Shown piece after piece: positions 16,375-24,477 of a stretch of DNA of 64,000 nucleotides (position 1 is the first letter of the stretch; each line of letters starts with the position of its first letter). Both the position numbers and the translations under genes were made by a program. This DNA is from Vicinamibacterales bacterium (GTDB lineage: Bacteria > Acidobacteriota > Vicinamibacteria > Vicinamibacterales > UBA2999), in the NCBI GenBank assembly GCA_041394705.1, contig JAWKHS010000004.1, positions 548,061-612,060 on the forward strand, read 5' to 3'. The notes below the pieces were generated by a model. It made no database searches. It had not been told where the DNA came from and worked only from the letters and a program-made list of their open reading frames with translations.

Positions 16375-17323
16375 GGCCGGCCTGCCGCGCGTCCACGCGC
16401 GCGGCCGCCGCCGGCGTCCCGGCGCGGACGGCGGACACGAACTCCCCCACCTCCGCGAACCCGAGCCTCGCGTAGAGCCGCCGCGCGCCGACGTTGTCGC
16501 GCCCGACGAGCAGCGTGAGGCGTTGGCAGCCCGCCTGGCGGGCCCGCGCGGACGCCGCGGCCACCATCGCGGTCGCGAGCCCGGCCTTCCGGAACGACGG
16601 CCGGACGGCCAGCTGCGCCAGGTGCGCGGTCCCGTCGCCCACGACCGTGACGAGCGCCACGCCGTCGAGCGCCTGGTCCTCGCCGGGCACGGCGACCGAC
16701 CAGGAGGGGCGGAACGTACCGCAGCCCGCGCCGAGCACGAGGTCGCCGACGTATTGCTGCCACTCGGCCCTGAGGCCGGTGGGGGCGAAGGGCCGGCTCG
16801 ACTCGAGCGCCGGATAGCTCGCCCGCAGGAGGTCGGCGGTGGCGTCGAGGTCCCGCACGTCCCATGCCCGGCCGGGCGCCGGCCCGTCGGACGGCGGCGC
16901 CACGGGCAGCGGCGCTGCGAGGTAGGCATAGGACGAGCGCTCGAATCCCGCGGCGGCGAGTACGCCGTCGAGCCCGGGCGCCGAGGCGAACGCGAAGAGG
17001 ACGACGCGCGGCCGCGCCACGCCGGCGCGCGCGCCGAGGACGGCCTCCACGAGTGCCGCGGTGGCCGCCGGCGAGTTCGCCGTCATCGCGCCGCAGTGCA
17101 CCTCGCCGGACCGGATCACCCAGTACGCGTACCCCTGGAGGGTGCCGTCGGCGGCGCGGGCGATCGCGCCCGGCAGGCGGCCGTCGAGACGGGCGTGCTC
17201 GAGGGTGGCCCAGAGGCCGGCCGTCTCCCAGTGGAGGGCGGAGCGCCAGCGGGCGATCTCGGCCTCGCGGAGCGCGCGCATCTCAAGCGGACGGGCCGAG
17301 GCCCAGGGCTCGACGTGCGGCAC
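16358..17323 (-). CDS. GNAT-family N-acetyltransferase
   Basis: 321 aa. The C-terminal half is a clear GNAT domain: HLAQLAVRPSFRKAGLATAMVAAASARARQAG contains the acetyl-CoA pyrophosphate-binding R/Q-x-x-G-x-G/A region (here RKAGLA), then LLVGRDNVGARRLYARLGFAEVG. The N-terminal half looks like a second, degenerate GNAT-like domain. Start GTG 17323 is 4 nt from the csrA stop, so it is the last gene of the flgM-csrA operon. A role in acetylating flagellin or a flagellin sugar is possible because the glycan operon lacks its own PseH-type acetyltransferase; this is inference. Confidence 0.8.
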   Translation of the reverse strand: MPHVEPWASARPLEMRALREAEIARWRSALHWETAGLWATLEHARLDGRLPGAIARAADGTLQGYAYWVIRSGEVHCGAMTANSPAATAALVEAVLGARAGVARPRVVLFAFASAPGLDGVLAAAGFERSSYAYLAAPLPVAPPSDGPAPGRAWDVRDLDATADLLRASYPALESSRPFAPTGLRAEWQQYVGDLVLGAGCGTFRPSWSVAVPGEDQALDGVALVTVVGDGTAHLAQLAVRPSFRKAGLATAMVAAASARARQAGCQRLTLLVGRDNVGARRLYARLGFAEVGEFVSAVRAGTPAAAARVDARQAGLSRAD

Positions 17324-17327
17324 GGCG

Positions 17328-17579
17328 CTACTCCACCGGCTCGAGCGGCGGGTGCAGCTTGAGGCGGCGGGCGATCGCCGACAGCTCTGGGACCGGCGCG
17401 CGGGCGGCCGTGCGGTTGGCCTGGCCGACCGCGTCGTACACCTCGCGTCGATGGACGGGCACGTCGGCCGGCGCGGTCACGCCGATGCGGACGGCGTCCT
17501 TCCCGGTGCGCACGATCCGCACCTCGATGCCGTCGCCGATGACGATCGCCTCGTCGCGCCGCCGCGTGAAGACCAGCAT
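17328..17579 (-). CDS. csrA: Carbon storage regulator CsrA
   Basis: 83 aa RNA-binding dimer. The hallmark start MLVFTRRRDEAIVIGDGIEVRIV and VRIGVTAPADVPVHRREVYDAV contain the beta-1 and beta-5 residues that contact GGA motifs. It is longer than the roughly 60-residue enterobacterial protein, as is usual in genomes where FliW controls CsrA. It follows fliW by 4 nt. The likely target is the flagellin leader in this window, with FliW as protein antagonist. Confidence 0.95.
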   Translation of the reverse strand: MLVFTRRRDEAIVIGDGIEVRIVRTGKDAVRIGVTAPADVPVHRREVYDAVGQANRTAARAPVPELSAIARRLKLHPPLEPVE

Positions 17580-17583
17580 GGCG

Positions 17584-18021
17584 TCACGCCTCGGCCAGGC
17601 CGAAGTCGGTCGCATACGCCATGTCGGCGGCGACCACCTGCAGGCCGGTCATGCGGGCCGGGTGGATCACGACGGGCGCCCGGAGGTTGACCGTCGTGTC
17701 GCGATCGTCCACGTGCACGATCGCCAGCCACAGGAGCTGGTCGCCCGGGGCGGCCCCGAGGCGGGCGCGATCGGCCTCGCCGAGCGCGACGTCGTAGTCG
17801 GGCAGGACGCGGCGCGGGTCCACGGCGAGGAACGACGGCGCGGGCGCGTCCAGGCCGTGCAGCCAGGTGAAGGGCGCGATGTCGGGCGGCGCGACCACCA
17901 CGAAGCGCCGGCACGCCTCGAAGCCCGGCAGCCCGTGCGCGAAGTGCACGACGTCGGCCGGGTCCACGACCACCCGGCCGGCCCGGGTCTCGATGTCCAG
18001 GGGGGCGGCGCCGCCGCTCAT
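17584..18021 (-). CDS. fliW: Flagellar assembly factor FliW
   Basis: 145 aa. Typical FliW sequence: IETRAGRVVVDPADVVHFAHGLPGFEACRRFVVV and a C-terminal TVNLRAPVVIHPARMTGLQVV. FliW binds either flagellin or CsrA; while flagellin is being exported, free FliW sequesters CsrA and flagellin translation proceeds. ATG 18021 overlaps the flgL stop (ATGA), and csrA follows, the standard fliW-csrA pair. Co-transcription with flgM, flgK and flgL puts the post-transcriptional switch under sigma-28. Confidence 0.95.
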   Translation of the reverse strand: MSGGAAPLDIETRAGRVVVDPADVVHFAHGLPGFEACRRFVVVAPPDIAPFTWLHGLDAPAPSFLAVDPRRVLPDYDVALGEADRARLGAAPGDQLLWLAIVHVDDRDTTVNLRAPVVIHPARMTGLQVVAADMAYATDFGLAEA

Positions 18022-18905
18022 CGCACGTAGTCCAGGAGCGACGTCCGCGACGCCGCGCCGACGGCGCTGAGCGCCGCGCGGTAGGCGGTCTCGGCCCGCG
18101 TCATCTCGCTGATCGCCATGGCGAGATCGGCGTCCTCGTCCTTCGAGACGCGCGCCAGGGCGCCGAGGCGCATGGGCGTGATCTGCCCCTGTCGATCGGC
18201 CACCGCCGACTGATCGGCGCCGACGCGGCTCTGCGCGCGGGTGGTCCGGGCGAAGGCGCGGTCGAGCGCGTCCGACCCGGCGGCCATCCCCGCCTGATCG
18301 TTCGCGCGCACGGCCACGATCAGGGCCTCGAGCTCGTCGAGGACGTTGGTCGCGTCGGTCCCCTGCGCGACGGCCTGGCCGTCGGTGGTGACGTCCACCG
18401 TCTGATTGGGGCCGATGTCCACGCCGACGGGCGCGTTGTCGCCCTGGTAGGTCCAGCTCGCCCCCACCTTCACGTAGGACGCGGACGTCGAGGCCGCGCC
18501 GCTGAACAGGTAGACGCCGCGGACCGCGGTGTTGAGGTTCCCGGCGATCGAATCGCGGATGCCCTCGAGCGCGAGCGCGGCGGCGTCGCGCTGCTGCTGC
18601 GTGGCGACGGACCCGCGCACCGACAGCGTGGCCACCTTCGCCTGCGACAGCTGGTCGACGATGTCGCCCAGGACCGTGTCCATGGCCGTGAGCCGCGACA
18701 TGGCGGAATCGCCCGTCCGCGTGTAGGTCTCGAGCGTCCGGATCTCGGCGCGGCCCTCGACCGAGCGCTGCATCGCCGCCGGATCGTCGCTCGGCTTCTC
18801 GAGCCGCTTGCCGCTCTGCACCTGCTGGCGCGCGCGCTCCATCTGCTCGGACGCGATGGTCACGTAGTCGAGCCCGCCGTACGCCTGTCTGAAGGTGAGC
18901 CGCAT
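18018..18905 (-). CDS. flgL: Hook-filament junction protein FlgL (HAP3)
   Basis: 295 aa with flagellin-like coiled-coil ends: MRLTFRQAYGGLDYVTIASEQMERARQQV, then SGKRLEKPSDDPAAM near the N-terminus and ADLAMAISEMTRAETAYRAAL at the C-terminus. It joins FlgK to the filament and is exported with the FlgN chaperone. ATG 18905 overlaps the flgK stop by 1 nt. It matches the usual FlgL length (about 300). Confidence 0.95.
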   Translation of the reverse strand: MRLTFRQAYGGLDYVTIASEQMERARQQVQSGKRLEKPSDDPAAMQRSVEGRAEIRTLETYTRTGDSAMSRLTAMDTVLGDIVDQLSQAKVATLSVRGSVATQQQRDAAALALEGIRDSIAGNLNTAVRGVYLFSGAASTSASYVKVGASWTYQGDNAPVGVDIGPNQTVDVTTDGQAVAQGTDATNVLDELEALIVAVRANDQAGMAAGSDALDRAFARTTRAQSRVGADQSAVADRQGQITPMRLGALARVSKDEDADLAMAISEMTRAETAYRAALSAVGAASRTSLLDYVR

Positions 18906-20266
18906 CACGCCCTCACGAGGTTCATCAGGACCTGCAACGTGTCGTCCACGGCGGTGAAGTACTTGGCATTGGCCTCGTAGGCCCGCTGGAACTTCAGCAT
19001 CGACGCCGCTTCCTCGTCGAGCGACACCCCGGACACCTGATCGCGCAGCCGCCCCACTTCCTGGGCCACCGTGTGCTTCGCCTGCTGCTCGGCGCGGGCC
19101 GTGTCCACGTCGGAGCCGACGTGATACGCCAGCTGCGCCCAGCCTTCCGTGAAGGTCGCCGAGCCGCCGAGCAGGGTCTTCCTGTCGCGCAGGTCCGCCA
19201 GGGCCCGCGCGATGCCGTTGTCGCCGGGCGCGCCGGTCTGCGATGCCGCAATCAGGCTCGGGTCCGCCTGGACGGCCGCGCCGACCGAGAGGTTCGCGGC
19301 GGCCCCGGCCACCGCGGCCGGGGGTGTGAAGAAGTCGCCGCCTGCGGTGCCCGACAGGTCGAAGCCCGTCTGGTGCAGGGCGTTCACTTCCTGGGCCACG
19401 CCGTAGGCGAGCTCGTCGAGGCGCGTCTGATAGCCGGGGATGAGCGTGTCGCGGGCGTAGCTGAGCCCGCCGATCCGGCCCGTGGTGAACTCGGCGGTCA
19501 CGTTCGCCGTGCCCAGCGTGAGCGTGGCGTAGCCGTTGGCGCCGGTCCCGACCTGCACGTCGTAGTTCGACGAGCCGATGACGAGCGCGCGTCCCGAGGG
19601 AATCGTCACGTCGACGCCGCCGTCCTTGCGTGCCAGCACGCTGACGGCGGTCAGCGTCGAGAGCTCCTCGATGGCCAGTGTCTGCTGGTCCTTCAGGCCC
19701 TCGATGTCCAGGCCGCCGCCTCCGCTGCCAATCTGCTCGTTGATCTTGGCGATCTTGGCGGCGAGCGCGTTGACCTCGTTCACGGCCTCGCGGACGCCGT
19801 TGTCGGCGGCGCGGCCGCTGTCGGTCAGCCGGCGGGCCACGTCGTTGAACGACGCCGTGAGCCGGCCGGCCTCGAGCACGACGCCGTCGCGTGCCGTCGC
19901 CGAGGTGGGGTCGACCGAGAGCGCCGACATCGAGTCGAAGAACGCCGCCAGCCGGGCGTCGATGCCCTGCCCGGGCGCGCCGATGTTGGTCTCGACGAGC
20001 GACAGCGCGTCGAGCAGGGCCCCCTCGCGCGTCTCGTCGGGGATCGCGGCGCGCACGCGCGAGTCGAGCACGCGGTCCCGGAGGGCGCGCGTGCCCGTGA
20101 CCTCGACGCCCTTGGCGCCGTAGACCACCTCGGCGAGGCCAAGCCGGCGCCGGGCGTACCCGGGCGTGTTCAGGTTGGCCATGTTCTGGCCGGTCACGTC
20201 GAGGCCCGCGGTCTGGGCCTCGAGCGACCGGGCGGCCATCGAGAGCTGTCCGAAGAGTCCGGGCAT
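18905..20266 (-). CDS. flgK: Hook-associated protein FlgK (HAP1)
   Basis: 453 aa. The N-terminal rod/hook motif is AARSLEAQTAGLDVTGQNMANLNTPGYARR, and the C-terminal Flg_bbr motif is VSLDEEAASMLKFQRAYEANAKYFTAVDDTLQVLMNLV. The middle is shorter than enterobacterial FlgK (about 547). It forms the first junction ring between hook and filament. ATG 20266 fits the family start and overlaps the flgN stop. Confidence 0.96.
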   Translation of the reverse strand: MPGLFGQLSMAARSLEAQTAGLDVTGQNMANLNTPGYARRRLGLAEVVYGAKGVEVTGTRALRDRVLDSRVRAAIPDETREGALLDALSLVETNIGAPGQGIDARLAAFFDSMSALSVDPTSATARDGVVLEAGRLTASFNDVARRLTDSGRAADNGVREAVNEVNALAAKIAKINEQIGSGGGGLDIEGLKDQQTLAIEELSTLTAVSVLARKDGGVDVTIPSGRALVIGSSNYDVQVGTGANGYATLTLGTANVTAEFTTGRIGGLSYARDTLIPGYQTRLDELAYGVAQEVNALHQTGFDLSGTAGGDFFTPPAAVAGAAANLSVGAAVQADPSLIAASQTGAPGDNGIARALADLRDRKTLLGGSATFTEGWAQLAYHVGSDVDTARAEQQAKHTVAQEVGRLRDQVSGVSLDEEAASMLKFQRAYEANAKYFTAVDDTLQVLMNLVRA

Positions 20267-20637
20267 CACGCCCTCGTATCGAAGTCGTGGCGGTGGGTGC
20301 CCTGCAGGGCGGGCGTCCCGTGCCGGTGATAGGTGTCGGCGTGCCCGAGCGCGTCGAGCGTCGCGCGGGCCACCAGGGCGGTGGCGGCGCCGACGGCCCG
20401 GCAGCGCGCCAGGGCCGACCGGACGTCGTCCAGGTGCAGGCCCAGGGCGGCCCGCTCGTCGGCGCTGAGGGACGACGGCGCGGCCCCGAACGGCACGAGC
20501 GCCGCGGCCAGCGCCGGCTCGACGGCCAGCACCGCCGCGGCATCGCCCGAGGCCAGAGCCTCGGAGAGCGCGGTGAGGGTGGCGCCCAGGTGGCGCGTGT
20601 GATCGACCAGAGCCGCGGCCTGTCCTGCCGGGGTCAT
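20266..20637 (-). CDS. flgN: FlgN-like chaperone for FlgK/FlgL
   Basis: About 123 aa, helical, alanine/leucine-rich (ALVDHTRHLGATLTALSEALASGDAAAVLAVEPAL), in the standard slot between flgM and flgK. FlgN proteins bind the C-terminal helices of FlgK and FlgL in the cytoplasm. Sequence similarity is weak, so the call rests mainly on size, helical character and order. ATG 20637 is taken with AAGGGTT upstream; TTG 20649, which overlaps the flgM stop, would add four residues. Confidence 0.7.
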   Translation of the reverse strand: MTPAGQAAALVDHTRHLGATLTALSEALASGDAAAVLAVEPALAAALVPFGAAPSSLSADERAALGLHLDDVRSALARCRAVGAATALVARATLDALGHADTYHRHGTPALQGTHRHDFDTRA

Positions 20638-20645
20638 GGCGCGGT

Positions 20646-20945
20646 TCAACCCTTGTCGAGCAGGTGGTCGATGAGGGCGTTGGCGAGGCGGTCCGGGTCG
20701 CGGCCGAGCTCGCCGCTGGCGAGCAGGGCCCGGCCGCGCTCGACGGCCTCCGGACGGACGTCCGGCGCGTCGTTCGCCGCGGACGCGGCGGTCGCCGCGA
20801 GCTGGCCCGTGCTGGACAGCCGCACCTGGTCGGCCCGCTTGTCCTGCACGGCGCGCTCGGCGGCCGCGGCCTTCTCGTCGCGGACTTCAGCGCCCCGCAC
20901 GCCTTCGAACTGGTCGAGACCGGCGCGGTTCTGCTCAATCTTCAT
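20646..20945 (-). CDS. flgM: Anti-sigma-28 factor FlgM
   Basis: 99 aa. The N-terminus is disordered and charged; the middle has the FlgM pattern RADQVRLSSTGQLAATA, and the C-terminal helices (RPEAVERGRALLASGELGRDPDRLANALIDHLL) are the FliA-binding part. FlgM holds FliA inactive until the hook-basal body is complete and FlgM is exported. ATG 20945 follows GAGGGA. It is first in the flgM-flgN-flgK-flgL-fliW-csrA-GNAT operon behind its own sigma-28 promoter, giving autoregulation. Confidence 0.9.
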   Translation of the reverse strand: MKIEQNRAGLDQFEGVRGAEVRDEKAAAAERAVQDKRADQVRLSSTGQLAATAASAANDAPDVRPEAVERGRALLASGELGRDPDRLANALIDHLLDKG

Positions 20946-21047
20946 CGTCGTGTCCCTCGCCGGCTGCCCGGCGACCACCGCCGGCCCCGGTGCCGGCCCC
21001 CCGTCATCCCCGCGGAGCGGCGGGCTCCATGCGGCGTGTCACACATC

Positions 21048-21074
21048 CAATCGGCAATGGCCCCGGCACCATTA
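21048..21074 (-). promoter_or_regulatory. Sigma-28 promoter of the flgM operon
   Basis: On the minus strand: TAATGGTG, 11 nt, GCCGATTG. The -10 and spacing match the other sites in this window. It lies about 100 nt upstream of the flgM ATG and would control flgM, flgN, flgK, flgL, fliW and csrA. Confidence 0.7.
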
Positions 21075-21086
21075 GGGGGTCGGCCG

Positions 21087-21941
21087 TCATTCGTCCGATT
21101 CCCCGACATCCGTGTCGGCTGTCCGGCCGTTCCAGGCGGCCGCGACGCCGCGCGCATCCACCGAACGCCCGAATTCCCGTGCCTCGAAGTGCAGATGTGG
21201 TCCGGTCGCGCGTCCACTTTGGCCCGACAGTGCAAGGCGCTGACCAGCCTCCACGGCTTGCCCCGGCTCGACCGCCAGGGCCGAGAGGTGCGCGTACAGG
21301 GTCTCACGGCCGCCGCCGTGATCGACCACCACGGTCAGGCCGTAGCCGGGCCGCTCCCCCGCCGAGGTCACGACCCCGGGGCCGAAGGCCCGGACCTCGC
21401 TCCCGTAGGCGGCCGCCAGGTCGACACCCCGATGGAACTTCGCATCGCCCGTGAACGGATCGTGGCGCCACCCGTACGGGGACGTCACCCGGACCGGCCC
21501 GGCGACCAGGTCGATCGATCCGTCGACGGGCGCCGCGGCCGGCAGCACGGGCGGCGCCGCGGGGGTCGCGGCCCCGGGTGCCACCGGCGCCGCGATGTCA
21601 CCGGACGCGAGGGCGACGGGCGCCGTCCCGGCCGACGCGCCGGCGCCCGCCAGGGCCGGTGACCGCAGCAGGGCCGCCTCGAGCATCCCGCGCAGTCCGA
21701 GCCCGCCGGACTTGCTCAGCGCGAGCCCGAACTCGCCCTGCATCATGTCGGTCATCGTCGACCCGCCGAGCCCGAGGATGCCGTCCTCCTCGTCGCCGGC
21801 CTTCACGTCGCGCAGCATCTCGGTCAGGAGCATCCCCTCGAACTGCTCGACGAGGGTCAGCACCTGGAGCCGCTCCGCCTGGGCGGGGGTCAGCGACGCA
21901 GCGCCTTCTCCGACGGCCAACGATTCGAGGGTGGTTTTCAT
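21087..21941 (-). CDS. flgJ: FlgJ rod-assembly protein fused to an M23 (LytM) peptidase domain
   Basis: 284 aa. Residues about 20-90 are the FlgJ rod-binding domain (LVEQFEGMLLTEMLRDVKAG; TMTDMMQGEFGLALSKSGGLGLRGML). After an Ala/Pro linker, residues about 145-270 form an M23 metallopeptidase with HRGVD, YAHLS and GPHLHFE, the zinc ligands of LytM-type endopeptidases. In E. coli and Salmonella the second domain is instead a glucosaminidase. Both types open the peptidoglycan for the rod. ATG 21941 follows GGGAA; ATG 21953 is an alternative. It is the last gene of the long flgE operon. Confidence 0.92.
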   Translation of the reverse strand: MKTTLESLAVGEGAASLTPAQAERLQVLTLVEQFEGMLLTEMLRDVKAGDEEDGILGLGGSTMTDMMQGEFGLALSKSGGLGLRGMLEAALLRSPALAGAGASAGTAPVALASGDIAAPVAPGAATPAAPPVLPAAAPVDGSIDLVAGPVRVTSPYGWRHDPFTGDAKFHRGVDLAAAYGSEVRAFGPGVVTSAGERPGYGLTVVVDHGGGRETLYAHLSALAVEPGQAVEAGQRLALSGQSGRATGPHLHFEAREFGRSVDARGVAAAWNGRTADTDVGESDE

Positions 21942-21976
21942 GGCATTTCCCATCGGGACCCGGGACCCGGGCCCCG

Positions 21977-23095
21977 CTAGATGATCACGATCTCCGCCTG
22001 CAGCGCCCCGGCGGCCTTGAGCGCCTGCATGATGGCGATGATGTCGCGGGGCGTGGCGCCGAGCCGGTTCAGGGCGTCGACGACGGCCTCGAGCGTGGTG
22101 CCGTCCTCGAGCGACACGAGCCGGGCCGTGCCTTCGCGGACGTCCACCTGGGTGTTGGGGACGACCACCGTGTCGCCCGTCGGCGCGAGCGCACCCGGCT
22201 GCGACACCTGGAAGCGGGTGCTGATCCGGACCGACAGGTTGCCGTGCGCGACGGCGGCCGACGAGATGCGGACGTTGGCGCCCACCACGATGGTGCCGGA
22301 CCGCTCGTTGATGACGACCCTGGCCGGGACGTCGGCCGAGACGGTGAGGCCCTCCAGCCGGGCCATGAGCTCGGGCAGCGACTCCTTGTACTCGTCGGGC
22401 ACGGCCACGGCGACCGTGCCGGGATCGACGACCTTGGCGCGGCCCGCGCCGAGGTCCGCGTTGATGGCCTCGGCCACGCGGGCCGCGGTCGCGAAGTCGG
22501 GGTCGTGCAGCGACAGCGGCACCACGTCCACGACCGGCAGCGTGCGGCCCGTGGACTGCTGGACCAGCGCGCCGTTGGGCACGCGGCCCACGGTGAGGTG
22601 GTTCACGGCCACCGAGTTGCCACCGGAGCCGCCACCGAAGCCGCCGATGGACAGCGGGCCCTGGGCCAGCGCGTACACCTGGCCGTCGGGACCCCGGAGC
22701 GCCGTCGCCAGGAGCGTGCCGCCCTGGAGGCTGCGCGCGTCGCCGATGGACGACGCGGTGACGTCGAGCCGCACGCCGGGACGCGCGTAGGACGGGAGCT
22801 GAGCCGTGACCATCACGGCCGCGATGTTCTCGACCACGATCTTGGTCGGCGACACGGCCACGCCGAGCTGCTGCAGCATGTTGGCGAGCGACTGGGTCGA
22901 GAAGATCGTCTGGCGCCGGTCGCCGGTCTTGTTCAGGCCGACGATGAGGCCGTAGCCCATCAGCGGCATGGCGTCGGGCCCCTGCAGCGACACGACGTCC
23001 TTGAGGCGGGCCGTCGTTCCGGCCGCCGCGGGCGCCGCGCCCGCCGCCAGCGAGGCGGCAAGAACGGCGGCGAGCACGCGAGAGATCGTCGTCAT
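21977..23095 (-). CDS. flgI: Flagellar P-ring protein FlgI
   Basis: 372 aa including a Sec signal peptide (VLAAVLAASLAAGAAPAAA). Family landmarks: LKDVVSLQGPDAMPLMGYGLIVGLNKTGD, NMLQQLGV, VVINERSGTIVVGANVRIS, and a C-terminus ending ALKAAGALQAEIVII. It assembles as the periplasmic P ring around the rod. ATG 23095 directly follows the flgH stop (1-nt gap). Normal family length. Confidence 0.96.
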   Translation of the reverse strand: MTTISRVLAAVLAASLAAGAAPAAAGTTARLKDVVSLQGPDAMPLMGYGLIVGLNKTGDRRQTIFSTQSLANMLQQLGVAVSPTKIVVENIAAVMVTAQLPSYARPGVRLDVTASSIGDARSLQGGTLLATALRGPDGQVYALAQGPLSIGGFGGGSGGNSVAVNHLTVGRVPNGALVQQSTGRTLPVVDVVPLSLHDPDFATAARVAEAINADLGAGRAKVVDPGTVAVAVPDEYKESLPELMARLEGLTVSADVPARVVINERSGTIVVGANVRISSAAVAHGNLSVRISTRFQVSQPGALAPTGDTVVVPNTQVDVREGTARLVSLEDGTTLEAVVDALNRLGATPRDIIAIMQALKAAGALQAEIVII

Positions 23096-23096
23096 G

Positions 23097-23795
23097 TCAG
23101 AACACCTTGTTCAGGAGGCGCACGAGCCATCCCGGCGACATGCTGCTCTTGGTGAGCCCCTTGCCGAAATAGCGGATGCTGAGCTGCCCGAGCGACGCCG
23201 ACGAGACGACGTTGCCGGGCCCGATGTCGACCACGCGCGCGATGCCGCTCAGCACCACGGTCTGGCGGTCGCCGTTGATCTCGATCTCGCGCACGCCTTC
23301 GAGCAGCAGGTCGCCGTTGGGCATCACCTGCGAGACGCGCGCGCTCATGATGGCCGAGAGCACGCTCGCCCGGGCCGTCGAGCCGCTGCCCTTGAAGCCC
23401 GTGTCGCCCTGGCTGGAGGCCAGGTCGCCGAGGCCGACCGACGCCGGAATCTTGCTCTGGAGCCCGAAGAGGCTCGTGATGCCGATGCCGGTGCTGGTGG
23501 ACTTGGCAATCGACGCGTCGGTCGATCCCGTGGCCGCGATGCTCTCCTCGACGCGGATCGTGACGACGTCGTTCACCCGGCGGGCGCGCAGGTCGAACAG
23601 CAGCCCCTGCATCCAGGGATTCGCCTCGGCGGGCGCCGGCGTCCGCGCGGCCTCCAGGTACCGGGCCAGCGCCTTGTCCTGCGAGTCGGGCGGCGCGGCC
23701 GGCGCCGTCTGGGCCAGCGCCGCTCCGGGCCACGCGGCCGCGAGCGCCAGCGTCAGCAGGCCGGCCCGCGACGTCACGCTGTGGGTGATCGTCAT
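23097..23795 (-). CDS. flgH: Flagellar L-ring protein FlgH, apparently lacking a lipobox
   Basis: 232 aa. The body is typical FlgH (RARRVNDVVTIRVEESIAATGSTDASI; LFGLQSKIP; VSQVMPNGDLLLEGVREIEINGDRQTVVLSGIAR; SIRYFGKGLTKSS). The N-terminal signal (SRAGLLTLALAAAWPGAALA-QT) ends like a signal peptidase I site and contains no Cys, whereas FlgH of E. coli and Salmonella is a lipoprotein. The L ring here may be anchored differently, or the start may be mis-set, although no Cys-containing alternative is visible. It overlaps flgA by an ATGA junction. Confidence 0.92.
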   Translation of the reverse strand: MTITHSVTSRAGLLTLALAAAWPGAALAQTAPAAPPDSQDKALARYLEAARTPAPAEANPWMQGLLFDLRARRVNDVVTIRVEESIAATGSTDASIAKSTSTGIGITSLFGLQSKIPASVGLGDLASSQGDTGFKGSGSTARASVLSAIMSARVSQVMPNGDLLLEGVREIEINGDRQTVVLSGIARVVDIGPGNVVSSASLGQLSIRYFGKGLTKSSMSPGWLVRLLNKVF

Positions 23796-24477
23796 CGCTC
23801 CACCTCCACCTCGCCCCGGCCGACGACGCGCGCCGTCAGGGTCCGCTTGCTCTCCGGGTGCCTGACGCGCACGCGCGCGCCGGGGCGTCCGGCATCGATC
23901 GCCACGAGCGCGGCCCGCACTTCCAGGCCGCCCATCCGCACGACGGCGACGACCTCCTCGCCGGCGCGCACGGCCGGCATCGGCGTGACCGCGCGGGCGG
24001 TCACGCACGCATCGGCCGCCAGGTCGCGCAGCGCCGCGCCGCCCACCAGGTCCGCCAGCGCCGGGGGCGGGTCGAGCGGCCCGTTGGTCAGCACGTGCCG
24101 GACGGGCGTCAGGTCGCCCTCCGTCACGGCGGTCCCGCGCGCGACCGCGTGGGTCGTGTGCCAGTGCGGCACCTGCACCCGCAGGCGCACGGTCCGGCGC
24201 GCCACCGGCACGAGCGCGGTCGTCCCCGCCCGCGGCATCGGCGCCCGGAGCAGCACGCGCACCGGCCGGCCCAGCGACGCCCGGGCTCCACCACCGCGTC
24301 CACCGCGTCCTCGACCGGGCCGCCGTCGTCGACGGCCTCGACCTCCACGTCCGCCTCCTCGCCCATCCGGGCGCGGACGGCGGCCACGACGAGCGCGCGC
24401 GTGGCGTCGTCCAGGGCTCCGGCGGCCGGGACCGGCACGCCGAGCGACGTCGTGAGGGCGAGGATCGCGAGGGTCAT
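23792..24477 (-). pseudogene. flgA: flgA, P-ring chaperone, split by an apparent 1-nt frameshift
   Basis: ATG 24477 opens a frame with a signal peptide (MTLAILALTTSLGVPVPAAG) and the FlgA N-domain to VDAVVEPG; the SAF-like C-terminal half (RVLLRAPMP to GRGEVEVER) is in another frame ending at 23792. The frames join cleanly if one G is restored to the run at about 24280-24282, giving EPGASLGRPVRV. FlgA escorts FlgI to the periplasm. The missing base in a G/C run resembles the break in fliK, so a consensus error is as likely as a true mutation. Start and end both overlap neighbours in ATGA style, as expected of an intact gene. Confidence 0.8.

Noticed and set aside
17328..17615. Longer N-terminus for csrA starting at 17615
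   Set aside because: MLVFTRRRDEAIVIG at 17579 is the invariant CsrA start; the extra residues overlap fliW and are not conserved.
24276..24290. Programmed -1 frameshift in flgA at CCCGGGC
   Set aside because: The heptamer has the XXXYYYZ form but the zero frame reads CCC GGG, not the X-XXY-YYZ phase needed for tandem slippage. A lost base is simpler.
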